This document shows positions 44,544-55,846 of a DNA stretch of 64,000 bases, in pieces. Within the stretch, counting starts at the first letter, position 1. Every line of letters begins with the position of its first letter. The translations under genes and the position numbers were made by a program. Source of the DNA: Bradymonadales bacterium. Lineage in GTDB: Bacteria > Myxococcota_A > Bradymonadia > JAFGEP01. The notes below the pieces were generated by a model. It was not told the origin of the DNA. It did not search any database and saw only the letters and a list, made by a program, of their open reading frames with translations. Location: NCBI GenBank assembly GCA_016931535.1, contig JAFGEP010000150.1, positions 1-64,000 of the forward strand, read 5' to 3'.

Positions 44544-44834
44544 ATGAAACCCATCCACAGCAGCAGAAACCTCACTATCGAATACGATCCCGACACCGAG
44601 CGCTTCCAGGTCACGGTCCGCTTCAACGAGGAGACCATTGTCGGCTATGCCCCCGCCCCCTGCCCCCGGTGCGGCTCCAAGAGCCACGTCTCCTTGTGGG
44701 AGCTGGAAGGCCCGGGCGGAGACTCCAACCTCATCTGGCTCACCTGTGCGGCCGATCCCCCCTGCCTCATCGACGACGAGGTCCTCCGCTGGTCCAGAGA
44801 GGTGATCTTCGAGCGCGACTGGGAGGATGTCTGA
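44544..44834 (+). CDS. Small zinc-ribbon-like protein of unknown function (96 aa)
   Basis: The product reads as a beta-rich domain with a CPRC pair and a second pair (TCAADPPC), a pattern consistent with a small zinc ribbon. The N-terminus (NLTIEYDPDTERFQVTVRF) suggests an antiparallel sheet. I know no family name for it. The ATG follows an in-frame GTG directly; I use the ATG. It has its own promoter and ends in a bidirectional hairpin pair. Confidence 0.65.
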   Translation: MKPIHSSRNLTIEYDPDTERFQVTVRFNEETIVGYAPAPCPRCGSKSHVSLWELEGPGGDSNLIWLTCAADPPCLIDDEVLRWSREVIFERDWEDV

Positions 44835-44836
44835 TC

Positions 44837-44879
44837 CTCCCCCGAGGCGAAGCCCGGGGGAGGTGGCGGCGTAGCCGCC
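44837..44879. terminator. Pair of hairpins between converging genes
   Basis: CTCCCCCG and CGGGGGAG form an eight-base-pair stem around a 10-base loop; next to it GGCGGC-GTA-GCCGCC forms a second. They lie between two converging genes and may stop transcription from both sides, though there is no U-tract. Confidence 0.5.
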
Positions 44880-44902
44880 GGAGGGGGCGATCTATCCTTT
44901 CT

Positions 44903-45595
44903 CTAGAACCCCAGATCCTGCTGGCCCGAGTCGTCGCGACCCCCTCTCGCCCTGCCAGCGGCTACCGCCCGACCATCCACGGGGCGGACCTCGGCGATGC
45001 GGGAGATCCGAAATACCCGGTCGCCCCGCCGGGTGTGGCAGTAGGCGTGCAGGTAGGTCTCGGCCTCGATCTGCTTGGGGGTGATCCGTCGCTTGTTGAG
45101 CTGGCCGCGACTCTTGGTGTAGTAGACGATCTCCACGTCGAACTCCTCGGCGATGGCTCGGCGGAGCAGCTCGATGGGAGGGGTGGTGGGGTCGTAGCGG
45201 ATCGAGTCGCCTGCCCTGGTGGCCTGTCGGGGCTCGGTGTGATCGCCCCGCCTGCCCTTCTCCGGTTTCAGGCTGGCAACCCAGCCCAGGGCGTTGTAGG
45301 CCTCCACCTCCATTTGCATCACCCCCTTGGGGTCGAACGGCTGGGTGGCCCGTTCCCTGAGGGGACGGATGACCCGAAGCGGTACGCGGGACCCGCTGTG
45401 GACGGCCACTCTTTCCAGCATGAGCAAGGCGACCGCCACCGCCTCCAGGTCTTCTGCCTCATCCAGGACGAGGGTTCGGTTGGGAGCAGGGATCTCCAAC
45501 AAGATGGCCACATCCGGACGCGGATCGAGCTGAGCCAGGTACTGGGCCAGCCCCATGGAAAGTCCCGGCTGCTGCGTGGGATCGTCATCACTCAT
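44903..45595 (-). CDS. WYL-domain protein without an HTH domain
   Basis: The 230-aa protein has a WYL domain (about 140-215) with VEIVYYTKSRGQLNKRRITP and RVFRISRIAEVRPV. WYL domains sense ligands (often nucleotides) in transcription factors. The usual N-terminal winged helix-turn-helix is not apparent in the first 135 residues, which show AVAVALLMLERVAVHSG instead. It may act with a partner or be a sensor only. The ATG has a weak site, and 40 upstream codons in the same frame do not look like protein. Confidence 0.8.
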   Translation of the reverse strand: MSDDDPTQQPGLSMGLAQYLAQLDPRPDVAILLEIPAPNRTLVLDEAEDLEAVAVALLMLERVAVHSGSRVPLRVIRPLRERATQPFDPKGVMQMEVEAYNALGWVASLKPEKGRRGDHTEPRQATRAGDSIRYDPTTPPIELLRRAIAEEFDVEIVYYTKSRGQLNKRRITPKQIEAETYLHAYCHTRRGDRVFRISRIAEVRPVDGRAVAAGRARGGRDDSGQQDLGF

Positions 45596-45768
45596 GGCAT
45601 ACCCTGTTTCTCGCGGCTCCCTGGCGTTCGATGCTTTGCTGGAAACCGCCCCCCCCCAAAAACCGTCTCTCGCTTTGTCTCTACCCGCTGTCCAGGGGGC
45701 CGCTGGCTGCTCCATGACCGCCCGTCTCGCGGTTGCACCGGTTCTTCAGGTTGCCTGGAAGCACTCGT

Positions 45769-46716
45769 TCAGAGCCCTTCAGCCTCCTGGTATCGGATAT
45801 GGCGCTGGGCGTACTGGACGGCGTTATCGATGGAAGAGAGCAGCTCCTGGTCGTTGCTCCCGCGGGCGATGTCGCGGGCCATCTCCAGGTACTCCAGCGC
45901 CTCTTCCCACTGGCCCAACCCACACAGATCCTCTCCCAGTGCCAGCAGGAAGCAGGCGTCGTCTGCATACCGCTCGGCCAGCTGATTGAGCAGCTCCAAC
46001 CCCTCGGTGATCCTACCCTGCTGGATGGTCAGCACCCCCCGGAATCGCTCCACCAGCTCTGGACTCTCGGGCGCCACCTCACCCAGGCGGGTCAAGAGAT
46101 CGAAGGCCGCCTGGAAATCACTCCGCGAGGCCATGCGGCAGATCAGGGCCAGGGTGATGTCGGCATAGTCAAGTGCCGGCGATCGATCGGTGCTGTTGAC
46201 CAGTGTCAAGGCGATCTTCTCGAAGGACGACTCATCGCCATGCTCGAGGTAGGTCCGGGCCGCTCCCCACCGGCAGTAATCGGTCAGCGTATCCAGGTCC
46301 AGGTCGTCTAGCTCCGAGGGGGACAGGCCCCGGATCTGGGCCTGCAGGTCAACCTCCGCTTTCGGAAGGTTGTCCGGGTTGATGTCGGCGTATCCCATCT
46401 CCTCGTCGATGTAGCTCCAGTAGTCGTCCGGCAGACCATCCCCCAGATCCTCGATCTCCGGCTCCAGGTCCAGGTATTCTTCGCCTTCCGCATCGAGCCC
46501 TTCGTAGTCGTCGCTGTCCTCGTCGTCGAAGTAATCCTCCAGCTCGATCTCGTCGGCCGCCTGGGTCTCCTCGCGATCGGTTCGGGATCGCTTGGGGGTC
46601 GGTTCTTCTGGGGTTGGGGGTTCGTCCTCCTCCAGCTCCTCTTCCAGCTCTTCACTGTCGTCTGGATCGAGGTCGGTGGATTTGCCCCATTCATCGTGCT
46701 CTTTCGATCCCGCCAT
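45769..46716 (-). CDS. Acidic N-terminus plus TPR-like protein
   Basis: The 315-aa product has a strongly acidic, disordered N-terminal 100 residues (EELEEELEEDEPPTPEEP, DYFDDEDSDDYEGLDAEGEE) and a helical C-terminal half with TPR-like units (LDYADITLALICRMASRSDF, GQWEEALEYLEMARDIARG). It has no signal peptide, so it is a cytoplasmic adaptor of unknown partner. It lies 85 bases after the sigma-54 activator gene and may be in that transcript. Confidence 0.75.
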   Translation of the reverse strand: MAGSKEHDEWGKSTDLDPDDSEELEEELEEDEPPTPEEPTPKRSRTDREETQAADEIELEDYFDDEDSDDYEGLDAEGEEYLDLEPEIEDLGDGLPDDYWSYIDEEMGYADINPDNLPKAEVDLQAQIRGLSPSELDDLDLDTLTDYCRWGAARTYLEHGDESSFEKIALTLVNSTDRSPALDYADITLALICRMASRSDFQAAFDLLTRLGEVAPESPELVERFRGVLTIQQGRITEGLELLNQLAERYADDACFLLALGEDLCGLGQWEEALEYLEMARDIARGSNDQELLSSIDNAVQYAQRHIRYQEAEGL

Positions 46717-46801
46717 CTGTTGTCCCCGTGGAAGAAAAAACTCACCGGTGCTGGCCATTAGCACAGTCACTTCGGCGACTTCAAGTCTACAGGAGTGGTC
46801 T

Positions 46802-48720
<1,919 letters not shown>

Positions 48721-48724
<4 letters not shown>

Positions 48725-50364
48725 CCCCTCGCCTTCACCACCTGCAGCACCCGCAGCTCGTAGCGCAGGTCGGTGTTGTCAGCGGAGGAGAACCGTTCGA
48801 TCAGGGAGTCGATGCGCTCGCTGCCATTGGGAGGCAACGGGAGGCGGCGAAGGGCGCGCAGGTAGTTGTAGCGCGTATCCACGCTTTCATGGTCCATGCG
48901 GGACAGGAGGGCCTCTGCCGCTCCCACTCGGTTCTCGGTGAAGTGGGCCAGGTCAAATGCGGCCTTCTCGCGGACCCACATGCTCTCATGGGTCAGGTAG
49001 CTGGACAGGCAGTTGAGATCGTGGTTGCACTCTTCGGCCACGTCGACCATGGGGCGATAGACCTCGAGCTCCTCGCGCAGCGTGGCGTCGTCGGTCGCGT
49101 TCAAGAGCTCCTGGTAGCGCTGCAGATCGCCCTGCTGGGAGAGTAGAGCGAAGGCATGGGCCGCTTCCTTGCGGATCAGGGCATTGGGAGCCCGCCCCAG
49201 GGTGCCCGCCACCGCCATCTCCAGCATGACGTCCCGATCGGCGATGTCTCCAACATTGGTCAGGGCCTGGATGGCCGCTGCCCTCAACCCGATCTCGGCA
49301 TCGTCGCTGGTGCCCATGAAATCGCGGAAGTTCTCCAGCACCCTCCCCTGACCGCGGGCGCTGAGGCCGATCAAGATGGCTCGTGCGGGATCCTCCGCAC
49401 CCGGCCTTCCCAGGTTGCCCAGGTACTCGGTGGCGAACATGAACTGCTGGCCAAAGTTGGAAAACCAGTTCATCGCCTGCTCGGTGGTCATGGCGTTCAA
49501 CTCCGCCATGTTGATCCGATGCTCGGTAGAGAACCACTGCACAACGGCATCCAGAGCCGAAGGGGTGGCCATCGCCGCCAGGACCTTGGCTGCCCGCAGG
49601 CTCCCCACCTCCACGGTATAGCCCATCTGCAACAGGTGGGCGTTGACCGTGGCGTTCTCGGCACGGAAGGTGTTGACCAGCGCCGGCACCGCCGGTTCGC
49701 CCACCTGGATCAACCCCAGCGAGCATTCGTACAGTGCGTCCTGGGGCGGCATGGGGATGAAGTTGACCAACCCGAAGATCAGCGCCTCGACGGTCGCCGG
49801 GTCGGTGGCCCTGCTCTCGCCCAAGATCTGGCAGCCGAACTTGACCGTGTTGATCCCGCCGATCCGACCTGCCGGTCTCATCAGGATGTCGGAGACCACC
49901 CCCGACACCTCCGGCCGGCCGGGCAGGCGTCTCAGCGCCTCGAAAAACGGCTCGTACTGAGCCGGATCCCGGATCTGAGCCAACCGCTCGGCGATGACGC
50001 CTACCCGCTCAAGGGCGCCGATGGCTCCCAGACCCCTGGCCGCCAGACCGGCCATCCGCGTGTTGTCGCTCCGCAGCGCATCGACGAAGACCGGTTCGGC
50101 GCTCGGATGTTGAATGTCCAGCAGACGGCTGACCACCTCGACCTGGTTCAACCCGGCGTTGTAGCAGTCCACCAGCGCCGGAATCATGGCGACCTTGTCC
50201 TCCGGGCTGGTGAGACGAGCCACCTCCCGCAGGGCGCGGGAATCACCGACCCGGATCCGTTCGGCCAGATAGTCCATGTTGGAGAAGTTCTTCTGCTTGC
50301 ACGCCCCAAGAACCACCACCAGGATGGCCAACAGCCCCAGAGCAATTATCAACCTGTTCCTCAT
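48721..50364 (-). CDS. HEAT-repeat lipoprotein
   Basis: The 547-aa protein has a signal peptide and lipobox VLGAC, then about ten HEAT-like helical repeats (for example AAIQALTNVGDIADRDVMLE, EAAHAFALLSQQGDLQRY). HEAT solenoids scaffold protein contacts; this one should sit on the outer or inner membrane facing the periplasm. It is co-translated with the sigma-54 activator, so it might pass envelope state to transcription, though lipoprotein and activator are in different compartments. Promoter and inverted repeat lie upstream. Confidence 0.85.
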
Positions 50365-50404
50365 GACCCAGCTCCCCGATGAAATGCGCGCTCAACAGGT
50401 CGTT

Positions 50405-50425
50405 CAAGGGTTGACGACACCCTTG
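50405..50425. promoter_or_regulatory. Perfect 7-base inverted repeat CAAGGGT-N7-ACCCTTG
   Basis: The arms are perfect with a seven-base spacer, 41 bases before the HEAT lipoprotein start and about 30 bases inside its predicted transcript. It may be an operator or a leader hairpin. Confidence 0.45.
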
Positions 50426-50461
50426 ACGAACACCGTTCCTCGTCTCGTTTACCAGGCCGGC

Positions 50462-50467
50462 AATATA
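50462..50467 (-). promoter_or_regulatory. -10-like element for the HEAT lipoprotein operon
   Basis: TATATT on the minus strand (five of six), with only a poor TTTCCC 17 bases upstream. The transcript would carry the inverted repeat in a leader of about 90 bases. Confidence 0.35.
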
Positions 50468-50679
50468 GAGGAAAAACAGCCGATGGGAAACACCAGAATT
50501 GCGGTATTCTTCGGTCATCCGCCCTGGCCGACAGAGATCCTGCGTCCCATCCAGTTTCCTGTGGCATTACCCGTTGCTTCCTGGTACACACCAGAGTTCA
50601 AAAAAGAGGCTACCTGGTGGTCAACCAAGTCGTTGCTCGTGCGGACACTCTTCGAGCCCCACCAGGTCGGGAAATCGAG

Positions 50680-52887
50680 ATGGTGAACATGGTCAAGAAA
50701 ATCGCCACAACTGCTCCCCTTCTTCTCCTCCTGCTCGCGGTCGCCGTTCCTGTACTGGCCCAGGGACGCACCGGTAGCCCGGTCGAGATCTCCGTGCAAG
50801 GGGGTGAGATCAGCGCCTATGGGCGAACCGCCGATCTCCGGGTAGAGCTGCGCAACAACACACCGGTCACCCTGAGAATCGTCGCCCTCTCCTTCACCTA
50901 TGACACCATCTCCCGGAACGTCGTCCAGCTCGCCTCCACCGCCGAGTTCCAGCTCCTGTTGGAGCCCGCCCAGACCAGGACCGAGCAGATCTCCTTCCTC
51001 ACCGACGTCCCCTCGGGCGAGATCATCGACTGGCCTCGACCACAGCGCATCGACGTGGCCGTGGGGGCCGACGTCCAGGCGCTGGCAGAAGCGGTCGCCG
51101 AGGTAGGCACCAACCCCGACGACATCGTCGCCCTCATGCAGGCCATCGACCGCATTACCCAGGCTGCCCGCGCCGCACGAACCCACCACGCCCAGGCCGT
51201 CAACCGCTTGCCCGAACCCGACCGCTGGTTCGACTGGGAGACGATCTCCGGTCTTCGACCCGAGCTGGAAGCCGCCCTCTGCTCCAGCTTTGGCCGTCGT
51301 ATCGCCCAGCAGCGCAACGCGCGCAACCGTGTCGAGGCCTACCAAACCGCCGCCGCCACCCTGCTCGCCAATACCCTCTATCCCGATTGCCTGCCCGCGG
51401 ACGTACGCCTACAGGTAGCCCGCGCTCTCATCGAAACCAACCATGCCCAGGATGCGCTGGTCCTGACCGTGCGGGATGAGAACGGCGAGGTATCCGAGCA
51501 GTGGAGAGAGATCTACATTCGAGGCCGCCTGGCGCTCGCATCCGACATCGCCCACCTGACCACACCCCGCCAGTTCTGGCCCCCCATGGAGTCGCTCAAC
51601 GAGGTGAAACGTCTCGACCCCGAGAACTCCGACCTTCCCCCGGTGGCCGACAACCTCCTCAGAAAGGTCGCCGAACAGGTGGACTACCTGCTCCGCAATG
51701 AGAGCGAGGCCGAAGCCTCCCAGCTCGTGGGCCTGATGCGCCAACAATGGTCCGACCACCCCCAGGTGCAGCGAGCATCCCGAGCCCTGGCAGAAGGCCT
51801 TCTGCGCTATGCGAACCGCAGCCTGGCACGTGATAACCTGATCGGTGCCAACAATGCGTACGCGATCGGGGTCCAGCACCTCGAGGGGGTTCCCGAGTGG
51901 GAGGCGATCCTCCCCCAGATCCAGGATGCCCGACGAAACTACTTCGTCAACAAGGCCGAGTCGGCCATCGCTTCCGGAAACCTGAATACCGCCGAGGAGG
52001 CGCTGACCAGCGCTGGACGCATGGCCGCTCTCGATCCCGAGATCGCAAGCGACCTGAACAACCGGATCCTCCAGGCCCGCTGGAACGAGCTGAATCCGAT
52101 GATCGAACAGGGCCGCTTCGAGGATGTCCTGCGGGTCGCCCAGCAACTGGAGGGCCGAGCAGAAAACCTGGAGGTCTTCGGGGAAGCGCGGGCCAGGACC
52201 TACCTCGACCTGGCGGAGGCCATCTGGAACAAGTACGGGATCTTCGCCGGTCTGGCCAATCGGACCCGGATCACCATGGCCGAGCAGGCGATCGAGCTGG
52301 GCCGCTCGACCGACCCCCAGCGGGCGAGCGCGCTGGCCACCCGGCTTCTCCTGGCCCGCTGGCTCATCCCCGGTATCCTGCTTTTCCTCGTGGTGCTCGG
52401 GGGGACGATCATGATCGTCCGCGCCAGTTGGAGGAAACGGTTGCAGGCGCGAGGCCTGTGGCACCGCGGAATCAAGCTGTGCGCCAGAGACCGCCTGTCC
52501 GCCGGAATCGCCCTCATGGAGAAGGCCTACAACCTCACCGCATTCGATGACCGCGCCCCCGCCTACCTGGGCGAGGAGTCCCGCGGCCACCTCATCCTCC
52601 AGATCGCAGCCGCCAACCGCCAGCGGGAACGAGACGACCAGGTGGCCATCTGGCAAGGGGAATGGCTGGCACTCCCCGAACTGGAGCGCCCTTTCTCCAT
52701 CGAATTCGACCAGGCGCTCCAGCAGTTCACCAAGGGAGCGCCTGCCCCCCCACCTCAGCAGCCCCCCACCTCCCTTGCGCCGGCTCAATCGGCCCAACTC
52801 AAGGCAGCTCCCACGGCTGTCCCACCAACCTCCCCCGAAGCAGGTGCGGGCGAGCAGTCCGCCGAAGCCGACCCGGAGGATGACTAG
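50680..52887 (+). CDS. Large secreted helical-repeat protein with a late transmembrane segment
   Basis: The 735-aa protein has a signal peptide (TAPLLLLLLAVAVPVLAQG), a beta-rich N-terminal domain (about 30-130), a long alpha-helical repeat region (about 150-570) and one transmembrane helix (about 573-597, LIPGILLFLVVLGGTIMIV). A cytoplasmic helical domain and Pro-rich tail follow. It is therefore a single-pass protein with a large periplasmic part. I recognise no family. The first of two close ATGs is used; GGGA lies nine bases upstream. Confidence 0.75.
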   Translation: MVNMVKKIATTAPLLLLLLAVAVPVLAQGRTGSPVEISVQGGEISAYGRTADLRVELRNNTPVTLRIVALSFTYDTISRNVVQLASTAEFQLLLEPAQTRTEQISFLTDVPSGEIIDWPRPQRIDVAVGADVQALAEAVAEVGTNPDDIVALMQAIDRITQAARAARTHHAQAVNRLPEPDRWFDWETISGLRPELEAALCSSFGRRIAQQRNARNRVEAYQTAAATLLANTLYPDCLPADVRLQVARALIETNHAQDALVLTVRDENGEVSEQWREIYIRGRLALASDIAHLTTPRQFWPPMESLNEVKRLDPENSDLPPVADNLLRKVAEQVDYLLRNESEAEASQLVGLMRQQWSDHPQVQRASRALAEGLLRYANRSLARDNLIGANNAYAIGVQHLEGVPEWEAILPQIQDARRNYFVNKAESAIASGNLNTAEEALTSAGRMAALDPEIASDLNNRILQARWNELNPMIEQGRFEDVLRVAQQLEGRAENLEVFGEARARTYLDLAEAIWNKYGIFAGLANRTRITMAEQAIELGRSTDPQRASALATRLLLARWLIPGILLFLVVLGGTIMIVRASWRKRLQARGLWHRGIKLCARDRLSAGIALMEKAYNLTAFDDRAPAYLGEESRGHLILQIAAANRQRERDDQVAIWQGEWLALPELERPFSIEFDQALQQFTKGAPAPPPQQPPTSLAPAQSAQLKAAPTAVPPTSPEAGAGEQSAEADPEDD

Positions 52888-53151
52888 ACCCGCGCCGCCG
52901 TCCTCAGCGCGGAAATCCGGGAAACAGGGGGAAACCAGGCGCCCGGTTCCATCTGACCGGTGCCCCCCGGCTCTTCGAGGGATTCCCCCGCTTCTCTCTC
53001 GTGGCGGGGGCGTCGAACCGCTCCTCCTCGTCTTCCTCCAGACGGACCGGGTAAGGCCGCTCCCCCCGACGACCAGGACCGGCAGCCTCTCCATCCCCTG
53101 GTGGACCCTGGAAGAGCCGGCCTGGCGGCCAACCCCTGGTTCCGGCGGCCA

Positions 53152-54477
53152 TCAGGTACCCCTCACCGTGCGGAGCTTGCGCAGAAAGGCCGGCTCCTCC
53201 ATCACGTCGTCGGGAGGGAGATCCACGGACGACATCCCATTGGGAAGCACCTTGGCCAACCGTTTTCCGGGCCCTGGAACCGCCTCCTCGGTGATCGCCA
53301 GGAACTTGCCGGTGTTGTTGCGGTTGCCCATCTCGTCGCCAATGGCGCTGAACCTGCCGGTGTTGGTCCTCCAGGTGCCGACCTGGACGGTGGCAGGCTG
53401 GGCGGGAAACTCACCCGTCCGTCGCAGCGGCTCTTGATGGTCGCCCCCCTCCCGGCGGCGGGATAGCATCCGGGCCACGTCCTGCTCCCTGTGCTCCTCG
53501 TACTCGCTCACGTTGCCCACCGCCTGGTTGAATCCGGTGGCGATGACGGTGATCTTGACCTCATCTTGTAGCGACTCGTCGATCACCGTTCCGAAGATGA
53601 TGTTGGCCTCTTCGTGAGCGGCCTCCTGGATCAGACTGCTGGCCTGGTTGATCTCGTGGAGGCCCAGATCCGGCGGGCCGGTGATGTTGATCAGGATCCC
53701 GGTCGCGCCATCGATGGTGCAGTCCTCCAAAAGCGGGCTGGAGATGGCCATCTGAGCCGCTTCTTCCGAACGGTTCGGGCCGGAGGCGTAGCCGGTACCC
53801 ATGAGGGCTCGCCCGGTCTGGGACATCACGGTGCGAACATCGGCGAAATCCACGTTGATGTACCCGGTGACCGTGATCAAGTCGGAGATGCCCCGAACGG
53901 CGTTCATCAGCACCTCGTCGGCCAGCTTGAAGGCGTCCAGTGCCGACATGTCGCTGGGTGCGAGAGCCAGCAGGCGGTCGTTGGGGATGGTGATCAAGCT
54001 ATCGACCGCCGCCGCCAGGTTCTGTAGCCCCTCCTCGGCCAGCCGCATCCTCCGCCGTCCCTCGAACAGGAACGGCTTGGTGACCACCCCCACGGTCAGC
54101 GCGCCCATCTCCCGCGCCAGCGCGGCCACGATCGGTGCGGCTCCGGTACCGGTACCGCCCCCCAGGCCGGCGGTGATGAATACCATGTCGGCGCCCGTCA
54201 GCGCCTGGGTGATGGCGGGGGAGTCTTCCAAGGCCGCATTCCTGCCGATGTTGGGATCGGCTCCCGCCCCCAGCCCCTTGGTGTGATGCTGCCCCAGCTG
54301 GAGCTTGAGGTCCGCCGAGCTGAGCTTGAGCGCCTGCACGTCGGTGTTGGCCACGATAAACTCGACCCCCGACAGCCCGCTGCGAATCATGTTCTGGACG
54401 GCGTTCCCTCCACCGCCGCCGATGCCCACGACCTTGATCAATGCCGCCTGCCTTGGTGTATCATCGAACTCGATCAT
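53152..54477 (-). CDS. ftsZ: Cell division protein FtsZ
   Basis: FtsZ polymerises into the Z-ring. The 441-aa protein has the tubulin signature GGGTGTGAAP, the T7 loop segment NVDFADVR and the C-terminal FtsA/ZipA-binding peptide EPAFLRKL near the end. The linker before it carries two related units, TNTGRFSAI and NNTGKFLAI. GGGGAG lies eight bases upstream of the ATG. It is the last gene of the dcw cluster, 66 bases after ftsA. Confidence 0.97.
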   Translation of the reverse strand: MIEFDDTPRQAALIKVVGIGGGGGNAVQNMIRSGLSGVEFIVANTDVQALKLSSADLKLQLGQHHTKGLGAGADPNIGRNAALEDSPAITQALTGADMVFITAGLGGGTGTGAAPIVAALAREMGALTVGVVTKPFLFEGRRRMRLAEEGLQNLAAAVDSLITIPNDRLLALAPSDMSALDAFKLADEVLMNAVRGISDLITVTGYINVDFADVRTVMSQTGRALMGTGYASGPNRSEEAAQMAISSPLLEDCTIDGATGILINITGPPDLGLHEINQASSLIQEAAHEEANIIFGTVIDESLQDEVKITVIATGFNQAVGNVSEYEEHREQDVARMLSRRREGGDHQEPLRRTGEFPAQPATVQVGTWRTNTGRFSAIGDEMGNRNNTGKFLAITEEAVPGPGKRLAKVLPNGMSSVDLPPDDVMEEPAFLRKLRTVRGT

Positions 54478-54543
54478 GATCTGTTCTCCCCGGTCTCGTC
54501 CTGAAGACCTGTCCTTGGTGGTTGTCATGCGCGTCATCCTTCG

Positions 54544-55770
54544 CTACACGGCTGCCTGGAACCAGCGCCGAACCCGGCTCACGATGCGCGAGGTGAACCG
54601 CTCGGTACGGGCGGGTATGTAGGCCGCACTGGGCGCTCGACACCCGTGGAGCACCAGGCCCACACCGGTGGCGAAACGCGGGTTGCGAACCACATCGACC
54701 AGCCCCCCGACCCCTCGAGGAATGCCCCGGCGCACCGGCAAGCCCAGCACCTCCTGTGCCAGCTCCGGCATCCCCTCCATCACCGCCGCTCCTCCGGTCA
54801 GGACCACGCCACTCCCCAGCTCCTCCACGACCCCCGATTCGTGGAGCTGCTGGTTGATCAAGGCCAGCATCTCCTCGACTCGCGGCTCGATGATGGTGCA
54901 CAAGACATCCCGGCTCAAAATGCGGGGTTGGCGGTCTCCCACCGTGGGAACCTCGATGGTCTCGTCCTCGTGCACCAGGTCGGTCAGGGCGCATCCGTAC
55001 TTGATCTTGATCTTCTCGGCATCCGTCATCGGGGTGCGCAATCCCACCGCAATATCCTTGGTGATGTTGTTGCCTCCGATGGGGATGACCGCCGTGTGCA
55101 CGATGCTCCGCCGAGCCCACACGGCGATGTCGGTGGTCCCTCCCCCGATGTCGATCAAGGCGACCCCCAGCTCCTTCTCCTCCGGCGTCAGAACGGCTGC
55201 GCTGCTGGCCAGCTGCTCCAGCACGACCTCTGCGATGGAGAGATCGCAGCGGCTGGCGCACTTGGCGATGTTTTGCAGCGAGGAGGAAGCCGCGGTGACG
55301 ATATGCACGTCGGCTTCCAGGCGGACACCCGGCATCCCGATCGGCTCGTAGATCCCTTGCTGCTCGTCGACCATGTACTCCTGGGGCAGCACGTGGATGA
55401 TCTGGCGATCCTTGGGCATGGGCACCGCCTTGGCCGCATCGATCACCCGGAAGATGTCCGACGGGCGCACCTCTCGGTCCTTGATCGCCACGATCCCGTT
55501 GCTGTTGAATCCCTGGACATGTCCTCCGGCCACCCCCGCGTAGACGGTGGAGATCTCGCAACCCGCCATCAGCTCGGCCTCCTGGATGGCCGAGATGATC
55601 GAGCCCACGGTGGCATCGATGTTGATGATCACCCCCTTGCGAAGCCCCCGCGATTCGGCGGTGCCGATGCCGATGATGTCCACTCCGTCTGCTGTCCGCT
55701 CTCCCACGATGCAGCAAACCTTCGTCGAGCCGATATCCAGGCCGGCAACCAGCTCTCCATTCTTTCTCAT
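54544..55770 (-). CDS. ftsA: Cell division protein FtsA
   Basis: FtsA is the actin-like tether of the Z-ring. The 408-aa protein has GLDIGSTKVCCIV, VALIDIGGGTTDIAV and GVVLTGGAAVMEGM, the nucleotide-binding actin motifs, and an amphipathic basic C-terminus (SRIVSRVRRWFQAAV) that fits its membrane-binding tail. The ATG follows a strong GGGAGGGGG site; the frame is open upstream but that part has no family match. It lies 76 bases after ftsQ. Confidence 0.97.
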   Translation of the reverse strand: MRKNGELVAGLDIGSTKVCCIVGERTADGVDIIGIGTAESRGLRKGVIINIDATVGSIISAIQEAELMAGCEISTVYAGVAGGHVQGFNSNGIVAIKDREVRPSDIFRVIDAAKAVPMPKDRQIIHVLPQEYMVDEQQGIYEPIGMPGVRLEADVHIVTAASSSLQNIAKCASRCDLSIAEVVLEQLASSAAVLTPEEKELGVALIDIGGGTTDIAVWARRSIVHTAVIPIGGNNITKDIAVGLRTPMTDAEKIKIKYGCALTDLVHEDETIEVPTVGDRQPRILSRDVLCTIIEPRVEEMLALINQQLHESGVVEELGSGVVLTGGAAVMEGMPELAQEVLGLPVRRGIPRGVGGLVDVVRNPRFATGVGLVLHGCRAPSAAYIPARTERFTSRIVSRVRRWFQAAV

Positions 55771-55846
55771 AGAACCCCCCTCCCACAGTCGGCGGGAGGT
55801 GCCGACCGCAACATCCAGTGGGGCACAGGTTCGAACAGGTCTGTGC

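Larger units (their letters stand above)
50365..50679. other. 315-base divergent promoter region
   Basis: Less GC-rich DNA between the HEAT lipoprotein and the helical-repeat protein genes. Apart from the inverted repeat and a leftward -10-like TATATT (50462-50467, weak TTTCCC upstream), I see no rightward promoter of quality and no small gene. Confidence 0.55.

Noticed and set aside
52884..53152. Short minus-strand frames between converging genes
   Set aside because: Composition is Gly/Arg/Pro-rich, no domain, and two overlapping frames are equally open; probably noncoding.
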